64,000 nucleotides of DNA from Aeromonas sanarellii (GCF_000820085.1 NZ_CDBN01000091.1:1-64000); one strand, 5' to 3'. Numbered from the stretch's first letter, positions 54,517 to 63,976 are shown. Notes: a model not told the origin generated them from the sequence alone. Translations and numbers: made by a program.

Positions 54517-56247
54517 ATGCCCCTGCACATCCGTCGTCGTCCGCGAGTCGATGATTCCCATCTGCCCGCCACCCTGCACCCCCTGCTTCGCCAGATCTTC
54601 GCGAGCCGCGGGGTGGAGGATCCCGCCCTGCTGGAGCGCAGCGCCAGCCAGCTGCTGCCGCCCCAGCGCCTGTTCGGCATGGAGCAGGCGGTGCCACTGC
54701 TGGCTGACGCCTTGGCGGCCCAGAAACGGATCCTCATCGTCGGTGACTTCGACTGCGACGGCGCCACCAGCTCGGCCCTGTGCGTGCTGGCCCTGCGCGC
54801 CATGGGCGGTCGCCACATCGATTTTCTGGTGCCCAACCGCTTCGAGTTCGGTTATGGCCTCACCCCGGAGATCGTCGAGCTGGCGGTGGCCCGCGGCGCC
54901 GAGTTCCTGATCACGGTGGACAACGGCATCTCCAGCATCGCCGGGGTGGCGGCGGCCAAGGCGGCCGGCATGCAGGTACTGGTTACCGATCACCATTTGC
55001 CGGGTCAGGAGCTGCCTGACGCCGATGCCATCGTGAACCCCAACCAGCATGGCTGCGACTTTCCCTCCAAGTCGCTGGCCGGGGTCGGGGTCGCCTTCTA
55101 TCTGATGGCCGCCCTCAACACCCATCTGCGCCAGAGCAGCTGGTATGAGCGCCAGGGTCTGCGCGCCCCCAACGTGGCGGATTACCTCGATCTGGTGGCC
55201 CTCGGTACGGTCGCTGACGTGGTGGCGCTGGATGGCAACAACCGCATCCTGGTTCATCAGGGTTTGCAGCGGATCCGGGCCGGCCGTTGTCGCCCCGGCA
55301 TCCAGGCGCTGGTGGACGTGTCGGGCCGCGACGGTCGTCGCCTGTGCGCCGCCGATCTCGGCTTTGCGTTGGGGCCGCGCCTCAACGCGGTGGGCCGGCT
55401 CGATGACATGTCCCTCGGGGTCGCCTGTCTGCTCTGTGACGACATCAACCTGGCGCGCCAGTTCGCATCCGAAATGGACAGCCTCAACCAGGAGCGCAAG
55501 GAGATCGAGCAGGGGATGCAGCAGGAGGCGCTCGCCACTTTGGAGCAGATCCGTTTTCGTGACGGCGAGGTGCCCTCCGGCATAGTGTTGCACCGGGACG
55601 AGTGGCATCAGGGGGTGGTGGGGCTGGTGGCCTCCAAGGTAAAGGAGAAGTACTACCGCCCGGTCATCGCGTTTGCGCAGAGCAGCGAGACCGAGCTCAA
55701 GGGCTCCGGGCGCTCCATCCCCGGTGTGCATCTGCGCGATGCGCTGGAACTGCTCGACACCCGCCATCCCGGCCTGATGGGCAAGTTTGGCGGTCACGCC
55801 ATGGCGGCCGGGCTGACCCTGCCCAAGGCCAATATCGAGGCCTTCGGTCGGGCTTTCGAGGCGGTCATCGGCGAGCTGGTGACGCCTGAGCTGTTGACCG
55901 GGGTGCTGCTCACCGATGGCGAGCTGCTGCCCGATGAGCTGAGTCTGGAGCTGGCGGAGCTGATCCGCGCCTCCGGCCCCTGGGGTCAGGCCTTCCCCGA
56001 GCCGCTGTTCGATGGCGAATTCGTGCTGGTGCAGCAGCGGCTGGTGGGGGAGAAGCACCTCAAGATGATGCTGACCACGGATTCCGGCCACGCGGTGGAT
56101 GCCATCGCCTTTGGCGTCGACTTGCAGCGCTGGCCCGACGCCTCGGTGAAGCGGGTGCGGCTGGTCTACCGGCTCGACGTCAACGAGTGGCGCGGCAACC
56201 GCAGCGTGCAGCTGCTGGTGGAGCATCTGGAGGCCGCCGGCCTCTGA
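54517..56247 (+). CDS. recJ: Single-stranded-DNA exonuclease RecJ
   Basis: 5'-3' exonuclease of RecF-pathway recombination and mismatch repair. The 576-residue protein has the DHH-family motifs: VGDFDCDGATSS, TVDNGISS, VTDHH and the DHHA1 segment GSGRSIPGVHLRDAL...GKFGGHAMAAGLTL. In E. coli recJ follows xerD-dsbC and precedes prfB; neither dsbC nor prfB adjoins it here. Confidence 0.98.
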   Translation: MPLHIRRRPRVDDSHLPATLHPLLRQIFASRGVEDPALLERSASQLLPPQRLFGMEQAVPLLADALAAQKRILIVGDFDCDGATSSALCVLALRAMGGRHIDFLVPNRFEFGYGLTPEIVELAVARGAEFLITVDNGISSIAGVAAAKAAGMQVLVTDHHLPGQELPDADAIVNPNQHGCDFPSKSLAGVGVAFYLMAALNTHLRQSSWYERQGLRAPNVADYLDLVALGTVADVVALDGNNRILVHQGLQRIRAGRCRPGIQALVDVSGRDGRRLCAADLGFALGPRLNAVGRLDDMSLGVACLLCDDINLARQFASEMDSLNQERKEIEQGMQQEALATLEQIRFRDGEVPSGIVLHRDEWHQGVVGLVASKVKEKYYRPVIAFAQSSETELKGSGRSIPGVHLRDALELLDTRHPGLMGKFGGHAMAAGLTLPKANIEAFGRAFEAVIGELVTPELLTGVLLTDGELLPDELSLELAELIRASGPWGQAFPEPLFDGEFVLVQQRLVGEKHLKMMLTTDSGHAVDAIAFGVDLQRWPDASVKRVRLVYRLDVNEWRGNRSVQLLVEHLEAAGL

Positions 56248-56275
56248 TTCCCGCGAGTCTCTCTTGCTGCCGATG

Positions 56276-56303
56276 ACGGTCACCCCAGGGTGGCCGTTTT
56301 TTT
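56276..56303 (+). terminator. recJ terminator
   Basis: ACGGTCACC (56276-56284) pairs with GGTGGCCGT (56289-56297), including one G-T pair, followed by six T residues. Confidence 0.88.
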
Positions 56304-56327
56304 ATGGTGTGAACCCGGATTTTGCCG

Positions 56328-56356
56328 TTGACCCGTCTATTGCTTCACAGTTTAAG
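56328..56356 (+). promoter_or_regulatory. Promoter of the MerR-methyltransferase gene
   Basis: TTGACC (56328-56333) and TTTAAG (56351-56356) with a 17-bp spacer, about 40 bp before the ATG. Confidence 0.6.
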
Positions 56357-56398
56357 CTTCCCTGCATCGGGTCACAGACCCCATTGCGAGTCGCTGTC

Positions 56399-57580
56399 AT
56401 GAAAATATCCGAACTGGCCCGGCGCTGCGGCCTGGCCCGCTCCACCCTGCTCTATTACGAGAAGCTGGGGGTGATTGCGGGAACGAGGGCCGCCAACGGC
56501 TATCGCCACTACGACGATGAAGATCTGCAGCGGCTGCGGATGGTACAGGCCCTGCAGGCCGGCGGGCTCAGCCTCAAGCAGTGTCTCGCCTGTCTGGCGG
56601 GCGAGCTGGAGCAGGCGACACTGGAAGCCCGGGTCAGGGAGCTGGATGAAGAGCTGGCGCGGATGCAGCGCGCCCGGGATTTGCTGGCGGATCTCGCCGG
56701 TTTGCGTGCGCACTCCGGCGACGAGTTCAAGGCCTGGCAGCGGCAGCTGCAGCATCAAGCCCCGCAGGCCTACTTTGCCTGGGTGATGAGGCAGGGATTC
56801 AGTGAAAAAGAGCGTTACCACCTGCAATGGCTGAGCAAAGACATGAACGAACATGAGCGTTACATCCGGGATTTCAAGCTGCTGCTGGACGGCATGAGCT
56901 ATTGGGGGCCGGGGGATTGTGCCTTTACCCAGCAGCAGTTTGCCGCGCTGCCCATGGCGCCTCGCCGGATCTTCGACATGGGCTGCGGGCGCGGCGCCGC
57001 CACCATGGCGCTGGCACAGGTGACGGACGCAGCCATAGTGGCCATCGATCTGGACGAGGAGGCGCTGGCCGCCGTGGCGAGATCGGCCAGTGCGGCGGGG
57101 CTTGATCAGGTCACTACCCTGTGCGCCAATATGGCGGACTTGCCCATGGAACTTGCCCCCGCCGATCTTATCTGGGCCGAGGGGAGCGCCTACACCATAG
57201 GGGTGGCCAATGCGCTGAAAGCCTGGCGGCCGTACCTTGCCGGCCCTGCTGCCTGCCTGGTGCTGAGCGACCTGGTGTGGCTGACGGACACGCCGCCAGA
57301 GGAGGCGTTGGCGTTCTGGCAGCGGGATTATCCCGCCATGCAGACGCTGGCTGGCCTGCTGAAGACGGTGCAGGAGGCGGGGTATCGCTGCCTGTGGCAC
57401 ACCCAGTTGCCGCAAAGGGCCTGGCACAACTATCTGGATCCCATCGAGCGCAATCTGGCGCACCATCGCGCCGAGCTGGGGGATAGCCCAGCCTGGCAGG
57501 ATCTGAGCCGGGAAGTGGCCATCCACCGCCAGTACCTGGGCAGCTATGGCTATGTGATCTGCTGCCTGCAGGCCGTCTGA
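56399..57580 (+). CDS. MerR-type regulator fused to a SAM-dependent methyltransferase
   Basis: 393-residue fusion. Residues 1-70 are a MerR winged HTH (MKISELARRCGLARSTLLYYEKLGVI, NGYRHYDDEDLQRL), followed by a dimerisation coiled coil (about 75-120). From about 185 on is a class I methyltransferase with motif I RIFDMGCGRGAATMAL and acidic motif II AIDLDEEAL. This implies transcription control joined to methylation of a small molecule, perhaps the inducer. Substrate unknown. ATG 56399 has a weak ribosome site but gives the canonical MerR start. Confidence 0.85.
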   Translation: MKISELARRCGLARSTLLYYEKLGVIAGTRAANGYRHYDDEDLQRLRMVQALQAGGLSLKQCLACLAGELEQATLEARVRELDEELARMQRARDLLADLAGLRAHSGDEFKAWQRQLQHQAPQAYFAWVMRQGFSEKERYHLQWLSKDMNEHERYIRDFKLLLDGMSYWGPGDCAFTQQQFAALPMAPRRIFDMGCGRGAATMALAQVTDAAIVAIDLDEEALAAVARSASAAGLDQVTTLCANMADLPMELAPADLIWAEGSAYTIGVANALKAWRPYLAGPAACLVLSDLVWLTDTPPEEALAFWQRDYPAMQTLAGLLKTVQEAGYRCLWHTQLPQRAWHNYLDPIERNLAHHRAELGDSPAWQDLSREVAIHRQYLGSYGYVICCLQAV

Positions 57581-57620
57581 TCAGGCCATCCATTGAAAGA
57601 GAGTAAACGGAGAAACCCCT

Positions 57621-58124
57621 ATGAACATCCTCATTCGGCCCGAAACGGGCGCCGATCACGAGGCCATTGAGGCGCTGACCGTGGCCGCGTTCCTCAATGC
57701 GCCCCATTCCGATCACAACGAACAGCTGATCGTGCGCGCCTTGCGCCTGGCCGGGGCACTCAGCCTGTCGCTGGTGACGGAGCAGGAGGGCCGGGTGGTC
57801 GGCCACCTCTGCTTCTCGCCGGTGACCATCAGCGATGGCAGCGAGCAGTGGTATGGTCTTGGCCCCATTTCGGTCTCTCCTGCGCTGCACGGCAAGGGAC
57901 TGGGTTCACGGCTGATGGAAGCGGGTCTGGCACAGCTCAAGGGGATGGGGGCGGCCGGCTGCGTGGTGCTGGGGGATCCCGGCTTCTACGGCCGTTTCGG
58001 CTTCGTGTCCGAGCCGGGGCTGACGCTGCCCGGCGTGCCGGCCGAGTACTTCATGGCCCGCTCGTTCGGCGCGGCCATGCCCAGTGGCGAAGTGTGCTAC
58101 CACCCAGCCTTTGAGCAGGGGTGA
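57621..58124 (+). CDS. GNAT N-acetyltransferase (YhbS-like)
   Basis: 167-residue acetyltransferase with the GNAT acetyl-CoA loop ISVSPALHGKGLGSRLMEAGL and the YhbS-type GDPGFYGRFGF segment. It follows the MerR-methyltransferase gene by 40 bp in the same direction and may share its transcript. Acceptor substrate unknown. Confidence 0.88.
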   Translation: MNILIRPETGADHEAIEALTVAAFLNAPHSDHNEQLIVRALRLAGALSLSLVTEQEGRVVGHLCFSPVTISDGSEQWYGLGPISVSPALHGKGLGSRLMEAGLAQLKGMGAAGCVVLGDPGFYGRFGFVSEPGLTLPGVPAEYFMARSFGAAMPSGEVCYHPAFEQG

Positions 58125-58129
58125 GCCCT

Positions 58130-58280
58130 CACCTTGAGGAAGATGCAAGCCGGTTGCTCAAGGTGGTGCAACCTTGCCGGTTTTATCGAATGGAGCAGTG
58201 TTTAATATCAATATTGCTGATATCTCATGGTGGAAAATGCAATAAGTAACGGTATTGTGATATATTCCACCTGTTTTTTT
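58130..58280 (+). promoter_or_regulatory. AT-rich block with nested inverted repeats and a T-run
   Basis: CACCTTGAG (58130-58138) faces CTCAAGGTG (58157-58165) around an inner GCAA/TTGC pair. Further on GGTGGAA (58229-58235) pairs with TTCCACC (58265-58271) around an inner CAATA/TATTG helix and is followed by TG and seven T residues. The latter has terminator form. The block may end the GNAT transcript, encode a small RNA, or control the next gene. Confidence 0.45.
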
Positions 58281-58330
58281 CTTGACGGACCGACCCCTTG
58301 CCATCCTCCCGCCGCCCCTCGTCATGGCCG

Positions 58331-58723
58331 ATGGTGCTTGCCATCGCCAGCTTTCTCTGGCTTGCCGCCTTCGTCGCGGCAGGGGTCGTTGCAACCCCGG
58401 GTCCGGGAACGGGGGGGAAGGGGAGCCCGATGCAACTGCACGAGCCCTCCCATCAGGGGCTGGCCGACAGCGTCAGCCTGCCACCGGCGGGACAGTGGCG
58501 GCTCGGCTTCGAGCAGGGACGGCGGCTGGAAGGCGCCAACCACCCCGAGCCCTACCAGATGCTGCTGGCCTGGTTCCAGCACGAGATCCTCGGCCTGCTC
58601 TGTGGCCTGCTGTTCTTTTTGCCCCTCATCTACTTCAGGCAGTTGTCTGACTGCTTCGGCTATCTGCACACTCGGCGGCTTCGCTGCCACCACCTGCAAT
58701 TTCGCTTCTGCCAGGGGGACTAG
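58331..58723 (+). CDS. Small membrane protein of unknown function
   Basis: Likely 130-residue protein with an N-terminal hydrophobic segment (MVLAIASFLWLAAFVAAGVVA), a hydrophilic middle, and a second segment (ILGLLCGLLFFLPLIYF), then a Cys/His/Arg-rich tail. TTG 58298 is an alternative start adding 11 residues. No ribosome site is clear at either, and I recognise no family, so reality of the gene is only probable. It lies 175 bp before the orphan nqrE in the same direction. Confidence 0.45.
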   Translation: MVLAIASFLWLAAFVAAGVVATPGPGTGGKGSPMQLHEPSHQGLADSVSLPPAGQWRLGFEQGRRLEGANHPEPYQMLLAWFQHEILGLLCGLLFFLPLIYFRQLSDCFGYLHTRRLRCHHLQFRFCQGD

Positions 58724-58898
58724 CGTCTCATCCCTCGCGGGCGTAGGGCGGGAGCTTTCCCGCTGCTGATCCGACCGGGCACAGGGCGTCGTTCCTGTGT
58801 CCCGATCGCGCCCGTGCCTTTTTGTCATCCCGTGTCGCCGCGGCCCGTCGGCCTGCAGCGACCCCTCTCTCGATGCAGACAAGTGGTGAGCCCCATTC

Positions 58899-59498
58899 AT
58901 GGACTATTACGTCAACCTGTTCATTCAGTCGATCTTCGTGGAAAACCTGGCCCTGGCCTTCTTCCTCGGCATGTGCACCTTCCTGGCCGTCTCCAAGAAC
59001 ATCAACACCGCCTTCGGCCTCGGCATGACGGTGCTGGTGGTCATGGTGATCGCCATCCCCCTCAACAACCTCATCTACCGCCATATCCTGCGTCCCGAGA
59101 GTACCTTCCTCGGCGAGTTTGATCTGAGCTTTCTCGATTTCATCGTCTATATCGGGGTGCTGGCTGCCCTGGTGCAGGTGATGGAGATGGTGCTGGACAA
59201 GCACTTCCCGGCGCTCCACCACGCCCTCGGCATCTATCTGCCGTTGCTGACGGTGCACTGCGCCATCTTCGGCGGCGTCATGTTCATGGCCCAGCGGGAT
59301 TACGACTTCATCGAATCCGTGGTGTACGGGGCGGGCTCAGGACTGGGCTGGCTGCTGGCCATCGTCGCCATCGCCGGTCTGCGCCAGAAGATGAAGTATT
59401 CGGATGTGCCAGAGGGGCTGCGCGGCATCGGCATCACCTTTATCGTGGCGGGGCTGATGTCGCTGGGCTTCATGTCGTTTTCCGGGATCTCGCTCTGA
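58899..59498 (+). CDS. nqrE: Orphan NqrE-like subunit of Na+-translocating NADH:quinone reductase
   Basis: 199-residue, six-helix membrane protein that matches NqrE along its whole length ([67 protein letters not shown]). The two cluster-binding cysteines, C26 and C121, are kept. NqrE normally lies in nqrABCDEF; no other nqr gene is near here. It may be an extra paralogue, or substitute for the operon copy. GGTGAG precedes ATG 58899. Confidence 0.92.
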   Translation: MDYYVNLFIQSIFVENLALAFFLGMCTFLAVSKNINTAFGLGMTVLVVMVIAIPLNNLIYRHILRPESTFLGEFDLSFLDFIVYIGVLAALVQVMEMVLDKHFPALHHALGIYLPLLTVHCAIFGGVMFMAQRDYDFIESVVYGAGSGLGWLLAIVAIAGLRQKMKYSDVPEGLRGIGITFIVAGLMSLGFMSFSGISL

Positions 59499-59544
59499 GT
59501 GCCCGCACGACTGAAACCGGGAAGAGGGTTGATGGCGGGAGCTA

Positions 59545-60054
59545 TCAACCCAGCGTTTTGGCCATGTTGTAGCCGGTGATAACGAACCCCAGCTCCTGAT
59601 AGAGCGCCAGTGCCCGTGGGTTGTCCTGGGCGACCCTCAGCTTGATCTGGCTGACGCCAAGGCACTTCAACTCGGCTTCCAGCACCGCCATGGCGGCCTT
59701 GCCATACCCCAGTCCGCGATGGGCCGGGAGTGTGTAGAAGTCATAGATAAAGGTGCTGTGGGCGGCGCTGTCGATGCTGTGCCAGAGATAGCCGGCGATG
59801 GGGGCGACTGCGCTCCCGACATTGTCATGCACAGTGTCATTGACAGGGATGATGCAGAGCAGGCTCTGACCCGGCGTGGCGGCCCCTTGGGGCAGGTATT
59901 GCCGCAGGGAGGCTTCGGCCTGCTGGCGGGCCTCGGTCTGGGTCAGCCCGTGGTTGCTGGCGAGATCCCGGGCGTAGTCGTCGATGAAGTAGTCGCGATA
60001 GGCGGGGAAATGCGCCTCATCCATGGGGATCAGGCGAACGATAGGGGTCGGCAT
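59545..60054 (-). CDS. GNAT family N-acetyltransferase
   Basis: 169-residue acetyltransferase. The C-terminal half carries the GNAT core: FYTLPAHRGLGYGKAAMAVLEAELKCLGVSQIKLRVAQDNPRALALYQELGFV, with the pyrophosphate loop and the final NPRALALYQELGF strand-helix typical of RimI-like enzymes. The start may be ATG 60054 or GTG 60066; neither has a strong ribosome site. It lies between convergent nqrE and the lip operon. Substrate unknown. Confidence 0.85.
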   Translation of the reverse strand: MPTPIVRLIPMDEAHFPAYRDYFIDDYARDLASNHGLTQTEARQQAEASLRQYLPQGAATPGQSLLCIIPVNDTVHDNVGSAVAPIAGYLWHSIDSAAHSTFIYDFYTLPAHRGLGYGKAAMAVLEAELKCLGVSQIKLRVAQDNPRALALYQELGFVITGYNMAKTLG

Positions 60055-60150
60055 CCGGCGTTTCACTCAAGGAAAGGGAGTCGCTACCTTAACCCCGGAG
60101 CCCAGGGTTAGCCAAGGGGCTGGCCGGGATGGCCGAGTCCGGAATGCTCA

Positions 60151-60179
60151 ATAAAAAGAGCGCCCAAGGGCGCTCTTTT
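60151..60179 (-). terminator. lipA terminator
   Basis: A 12-bp stem (AAAAGAGCGCCC arm, 60154-60165 with 60168-60179) ending in a T-run on the minus strand. Confidence 0.88.
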
Positions 60180-60224
60180 CTGTCTGTGGCGGGGAGGCTT
60201 GCTTGACCTCTCTTTCGTGCGAGG

Positions 60225-61190
60225 TTATTTAACCTCTTCGCCCTTGGCCTGCAGGTCCGCGTGGTAGGAGGATCGCACGAAGGGGCCGCAGGCGGCGTGG
60301 CTGAAGCCGAGCGCCATGGCCACGTCTTTCAGCTCGTCGAACTCTGCGGGCGGCACATAGCGCTTCACCGGCAGGTGATGGCGGCTCGGCTGCAGGTACT
60401 GGCCCAGGGTCAGCATGTTGACGCCGTGCTCGCGCAAGTCCTTGAGCACTTGGACTATCTCCTCGTTGGTCTCGCCAAGGCCCATCATCAGACCGGACTT
60501 GGTGGGCACGTGCGGGTGCATCTCCTTGATGCGGCGCAAGAGCTCCAGGGACCACTTGTAGTCGGCGCCGGGGCGGGCGACCCGATACATGCGCGGGGCG
60601 GTTTCCAGGTTGTGGTTGAAGACGTCAGGCGGGGTCTCGCGGAACACCTCCAGCGCCTGCTCCATCCGGCCGCGGAAGTCCGGGGTCAGGATCTCGATGC
60701 GGGTCTGTGGGCTGTGCTCGCGGATCTCCTTGATGCAGTCGGCGAAGTGCTGGGCACCACCGTCGCGCAGATCGTCGCGGTCCACCGAGGTGATCACCAC
60801 GTACTTGAGGTTCATCTCCTTGATGGTCAGCGCCAGCTTCTTCGGCTCCTCCGGATCCAGCGGCAGCGGACGACCGTGGGCCACGTCGCAGAAGGGGCAG
60901 CGGCGGGTGCAGATAGCGCCCATGATCATAAAGGTGGCGGTGCCGTGGTTGAAGCACTCCGCCAGGTTCGGGCAGGAGGCTTCCTCACACACAGAGTGCA
61001 GCTTGTTCTTGCGCAGGGTGCTCTTGATGTGCTCGATCTTCTGGCTCGACGGCGGCAGCTTGATCCGCATCCAGTCCGGCTTGCGCAGCACTTCCTCGTT
61101 GGGATCCGGCATGAATTTCACCGGGATCAGGGCCATCTTGTCGCCATCGCGCAGCTTGACGCCCGGCTCCATACGAACGGGTTTGCTCAT
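60225..61190 (-). CDS. lipA: Lipoyl synthase
   Basis: Radical-SAM enzyme inserting two sulfur atoms into octanoyl chains on lipoyl domains. The auxiliary cluster cysteines C68, C73, C79 and the radical-SAM triad C94, C98, C101 (CTRRCPFC) are at the E. coli positions. 321 residues; the C-terminal RSSY serine that ligates the auxiliary cluster is present. It works after LipB, whose gene lies 85 bp upstream. Confidence 0.98.
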   Translation of the reverse strand: MSKPVRMEPGVKLRDGDKMALIPVKFMPDPNEEVLRKPDWMRIKLPPSSQKIEHIKSTLRKNKLHSVCEEASCPNLAECFNHGTATFMIMGAICTRRCPFCDVAHGRPLPLDPEEPKKLALTIKEMNLKYVVITSVDRDDLRDGGAQHFADCIKEIREHSPQTRIEILTPDFRGRMEQALEVFRETPPDVFNHNLETAPRMYRVARPGADYKWSLELLRRIKEMHPHVPTKSGLMMGLGETNEEIVQVLKDLREHGVNMLTLGQYLQPSRHHLPVKRYVPPAEFDELKDVAMALGFSHAACGPFVRSSYHADLQAKGEEVK

Positions 61191-61275
61191 GATTCACTCT
61201 CGGTGTTTGTTATTGTCTGGTTGATGGCCACCAGGCTCATCGCTGAGCCCTCATGGCCGCGCGGCATGAGCCTGC

Positions 61276-61968
61276 TCATGCCGCCTCTTCGGTATTCGTG
61301 ATCTCTTGGTAGCCGATCAGGCGGGCCAGCTCCGTCACCAGCAGGGACTGTGCCTCGGCCACGCTCCGGGGGCCGCCCAGGGCGCTGGTCTGGGTCATGG
61401 CCATGCCCGCATAGCCGCACGGGTTGATGCGCAGGAAGGGGGTCATGTCCATGTCGACGTTGAGGGCCAGCCCGTGGAAGGAGCAGCCCTTGCGAATGCG
61501 CAGACCCAGGGAAGCCAGCTTGGCCTCCATGCCCAGATCGCTCTTCACGTAGACGCCGGGGGCATCGGGTTTGGCATAAGCCTCAATCCCGCTCTTGGCC
61601 AGGGTGTTGATGATGGCGGTTTCGAGGCAGGTCACCAGCTCGCGTACCGAGAGCTTGCTGCGGCGCACGTCCACCAGCACGTAGAGCACCAGCTGGCCCG
61701 GGCCGTGATAGGTCACCTGACCGCCGCGATCGCTCTGCACCACCGGGATGTCGCCGGGGGCGAGCAGGTGTTCGGCCTTGCCGGCCTGACCCTGGGTGTA
61801 GACGGGATCGTGCTCCACCACCCAGAACTCGTCGGGGGTGTCGGGGGTGCGGTTGTCGGTGAACGCCTTCATGGCGTCCCACACCGGCTGGTAGGGGCGA
61901 CGGCCCAGCTGTCTGACGAGCAGTTGGCCGGCTGACGGTTGTGGCTCGGCGGGCGTTTCGAGTGACAT
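61276..61968 (-). CDS. lipB: Octanoyl-[acyl-carrier-protein]:protein N-octanoyltransferase
   Basis: Transfers octanoate from acyl carrier protein to lipoyl domains. Catalytic Lys150 (MEAKLASLG) and Cys184 (INPCGYAGM) are present, with [19 protein letters not shown]. 230 residues, slightly longer than E. coli LipB owing to an N-terminal extension. Confidence 0.97.
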   Translation of the reverse strand: MSLETPAEPQPSAGQLLVRQLGRRPYQPVWDAMKAFTDNRTPDTPDEFWVVEHDPVYTQGQAGKAEHLLAPGDIPVVQSDRGGQVTYHGPGQLVLYVLVDVRRSKLSVRELVTCLETAIINTLAKSGIEAYAKPDAPGVYVKSDLGMEAKLASLGLRIRKGCSFHGLALNVDMDMTPFLRINPCGYAGMAMTQTSALGGPRSVAEAQSLLVTELARLIGYQEITNTEEAA

Positions 61969-62061
61969 CTTTCCTCACTGGCGGCGCGGTGTCGGTACGG
62001 TCGCCGCTGCGACCGGGCGGCAAATAATCAGTCGCCCCGATGGCGGGGCGAGAGAGGCGAC

Positions 62062-62325
62062 TTACAGGACGTAGCGAACCAGCTCGATCTTGCCAAGAGC
62101 GGTGTACATGGCTTCGATATGTTCCTTGCTGTGGGCGGTGACCGTCACTCGTACCGAGTGATAGTTGCCCTTGGAGCTCGGCTGGACGGTCGGGCTGTAG
62201 GTGCCGGGGGCGTGCTGCTGCAGCACTTCCACCACCATGTCGGGCAGGGCGGGATCGGCCACGCCGAGCACCTTGAACGGGAACTTGCAGGGGAACTCCA
62301 GCAGTTCATCAAACTTGGTATTCAT
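62062..62325 (-). CDS. ybeD: YbeD/DUF493 family regulator-like protein
   Basis: 87-residue protein with an ACT-like fold ([57 protein letters not shown]). ATG 62325 follows AGGTGA. Its place between dacA and lipB is conserved in enterobacteria and suggests a role linked to lipoate or envelope metabolism; the biochemical function is not established. Confidence 0.94.
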   Translation of the reverse strand: MNTKFDELLEFPCKFPFKVLGVADPALPDMVVEVLQQHAPGTYSPTVQPSSKGNYHSVRVTVTAHSKEHIEAMYTALGKIELVRYVL

Positions 62326-62539
62326 TTGCTCACCTTTTTCGTCGTCCACAAGGCGACGTTGTCTTTAATCTTGCATGGCCCCTCGGGGCCGCCAGTCACT
62401 GTCAATATGGGCACGGCCCACGCCGGGATCAAGGCCCGGGCGATGTGACAAGTGGTGGAGGTGTTGCTTTTTACCACAAATCGGTTATCGGCGGAACCTG
62501 CAGATTACAGGGTTATTGACTGGACAGACCGGAAAAGAC

Positions 62540-62567
62540 AGCAGCGGCGCCTGTTGGCGCCGCTGCT
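62540..62567 (-). terminator. dacA terminator
   Basis: A 12-bp perfect stem (AGCAGCGGCGCC arm) with a TGTT loop and a GTCTTTTCC tail on the minus strand. Confidence 0.8.
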
Positions 62568-62581
62568 TGAGGAGGGGTCTG

Positions 62582-63811
62582 TTACTTGAACCAGCTGGAG
62601 ACCAGCATCACCAGGTAATCCCACAGGCGGCTCATCAGGCCACCTTCCTGCACCTCTTCCAGGGCGACCAGGGGCACCTGCTTGATCTCCTTGTCCCCCT
62701 GCTTGAGGTATACGGTGCCGACGCGCTGGCCCTTGGCCAGGGGCGCCTTCAGCTCGCTCTCCAGCTGGAAGTCCGCTTTCAGGTTGTTGCCCTGACCCCG
62801 GGTGACCAGCACGGAGACGTCCTTGTCGACCCCCAGCTTCACTTCCGGCTTGTCACCCATCCAGATCTTCTGGGTCACCAGCTCGGTGCCCGCCTTGTAC
62901 GGGGTCAGGCTCTGGAAGAAGCGGAAGCCGTAGGTGAGCAGCTTCTTGCTCTCGGCGGCGCGGGTGGCTTCGCTGCTGGCGCCCAGCACCACGGCGATCA
63001 GGCGCATGCCCTCGTTGTTGGTGGCGGAGGAGACCAGGTTGTAGCCCACCTGGCTGACGTGGCCGGTCTTGATGCCGTCCACCTGCAGGGATTGATCCCA
63101 CAGCAGGCGGTTGCGGTTGTGCTGGGTGATGCCGTTGAAGACGAAGGACTTCTGGGAGTAGATCTTGTACTCCTCCGGCTGATCGTGGATCAGGGCCTGA
63201 CCCAGGCGGGCCATGTCGCGGGCGGTACTGTAGTGGCCCTCTTCATCCAGCCCGTGGGGGTTCTTGAACTGGGAGTCCTTCATGCCGAGCTTGGCGGCCC
63301 AGGCGTTCATCAGGCTGGCGAAGGAGTCGGTGCTGCCCGCCAGGTGCTCGGCCATGGCCACGCAGGCGTCGTTGCCGGACTGGATGATGATGCCCTTGTT
63401 CAGATCATCGACTGAGACCTGCTTACCCACCTCGATGAACATCTTGGAGGAGTCGGAGTAGTTCTTGGACCAGGCGTTCTGGCTGACGGTCACCATGTCG
63501 GTGCCCTTGATGTTCCCCTTGTGCAGCTCGTCGCCGACGATGTAGGAGGTCATCATCTTGGTCAGGCTGGCGGGCGGCAGACGCTCGTCGGCGTTCTGCT
63601 CGGCCAGCACCTGGCCGGAGAAGTAGTCGATCAGGATGTGGGCCTTGGCGGAGATCTCCGGCGCGGCGGGGATCACCATGGGGGCGCTGTTCAAAGTGGG
63701 GACCGGCTGGGCGCTCGGCAGGGCCGAATCCGGCGTCGGAACAGGCTGGTTGGCCTGAGCGGTGGCGCTTAACAGGGAGGCCAGAATAACGGAACGGGCA
63801 AATTTGGACAT
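62582..63811 (-). CDS. dacA: D-alanyl-D-alanine carboxypeptidase (PBP5)
   Basis: Removes the terminal D-Ala from peptidoglycan pentapeptides. Signal peptide about 20 residues; active-site S82-L-T-K85, SGN (IQSGNDA) and KTG (DGIKTGH) are in place. The C-terminal amphipathic membrane anchor ends SRLWDYLVMLVSSWFK. A Pro/Ala/Ser-rich stretch of about 30 residues (22-51) between signal peptide and domain is longer than in E. coli. ATG 63811 has AGGA eight bases upstream; 409 residues. Confidence 0.96.
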   Translation of the reverse strand: MSKFARSVILASLLSATAQANQPVPTPDSALPSAQPVPTLNSAPMVIPAAPEISAKAHILIDYFSGQVLAEQNADERLPPASLTKMMTSYIVGDELHKGNIKGTDMVTVSQNAWSKNYSDSSKMFIEVGKQVSVDDLNKGIIIQSGNDACVAMAEHLAGSTDSFASLMNAWAAKLGMKDSQFKNPHGLDEEGHYSTARDMARLGQALIHDQPEEYKIYSQKSFVFNGITQHNRNRLLWDQSLQVDGIKTGHVSQVGYNLVSSATNNEGMRLIAVVLGASSEATRAAESKKLLTYGFRFFQSLTPYKAGTELVTQKIWMGDKPEVKLGVDKDVSVLVTRGQGNNLKADFQLESELKAPLAKGQRVGTVYLKQGDKEIKQVPLVALEEVQEGGLMSRLWDYLVMLVSSWFK

Positions 63812-63867
63812 CTTGAAATTCCTGGTGCCTGGATGGGGTGTACCCAAGTTGAAAAAAAGCGGGCTTC

Positions 63868-63873
63868 ACTATA
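63868..63873 (-). promoter_or_regulatory. Probable dacA -10 element
   Basis: TATAGT on the minus strand, about 57 bp before the dacA ATG; the -35 region is poor. Confidence 0.45.
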
Positions 63874-63933
63874 CCAGATGTGCGTGTCGGTCATAGCCCG
63901 AGATGCGATCTGGACGGGATTTTATGGGGTTGT

Positions 63934-63970
63934 CCCCGACCTCGCGTCGTATCCCGGCGTGAGGTCGGGG
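63934..63970. terminator. Hairpin upstream of dacA
   Basis: CCCCGACCTC (63934-63943) pairs with GAGGTCGGGG (63961-63970) over a 17-nt loop, just after the stop of the gene entering from the right edge. It lacks a T-run. Confidence 0.45.
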
Positions 63971-63976
63971 GCTATG

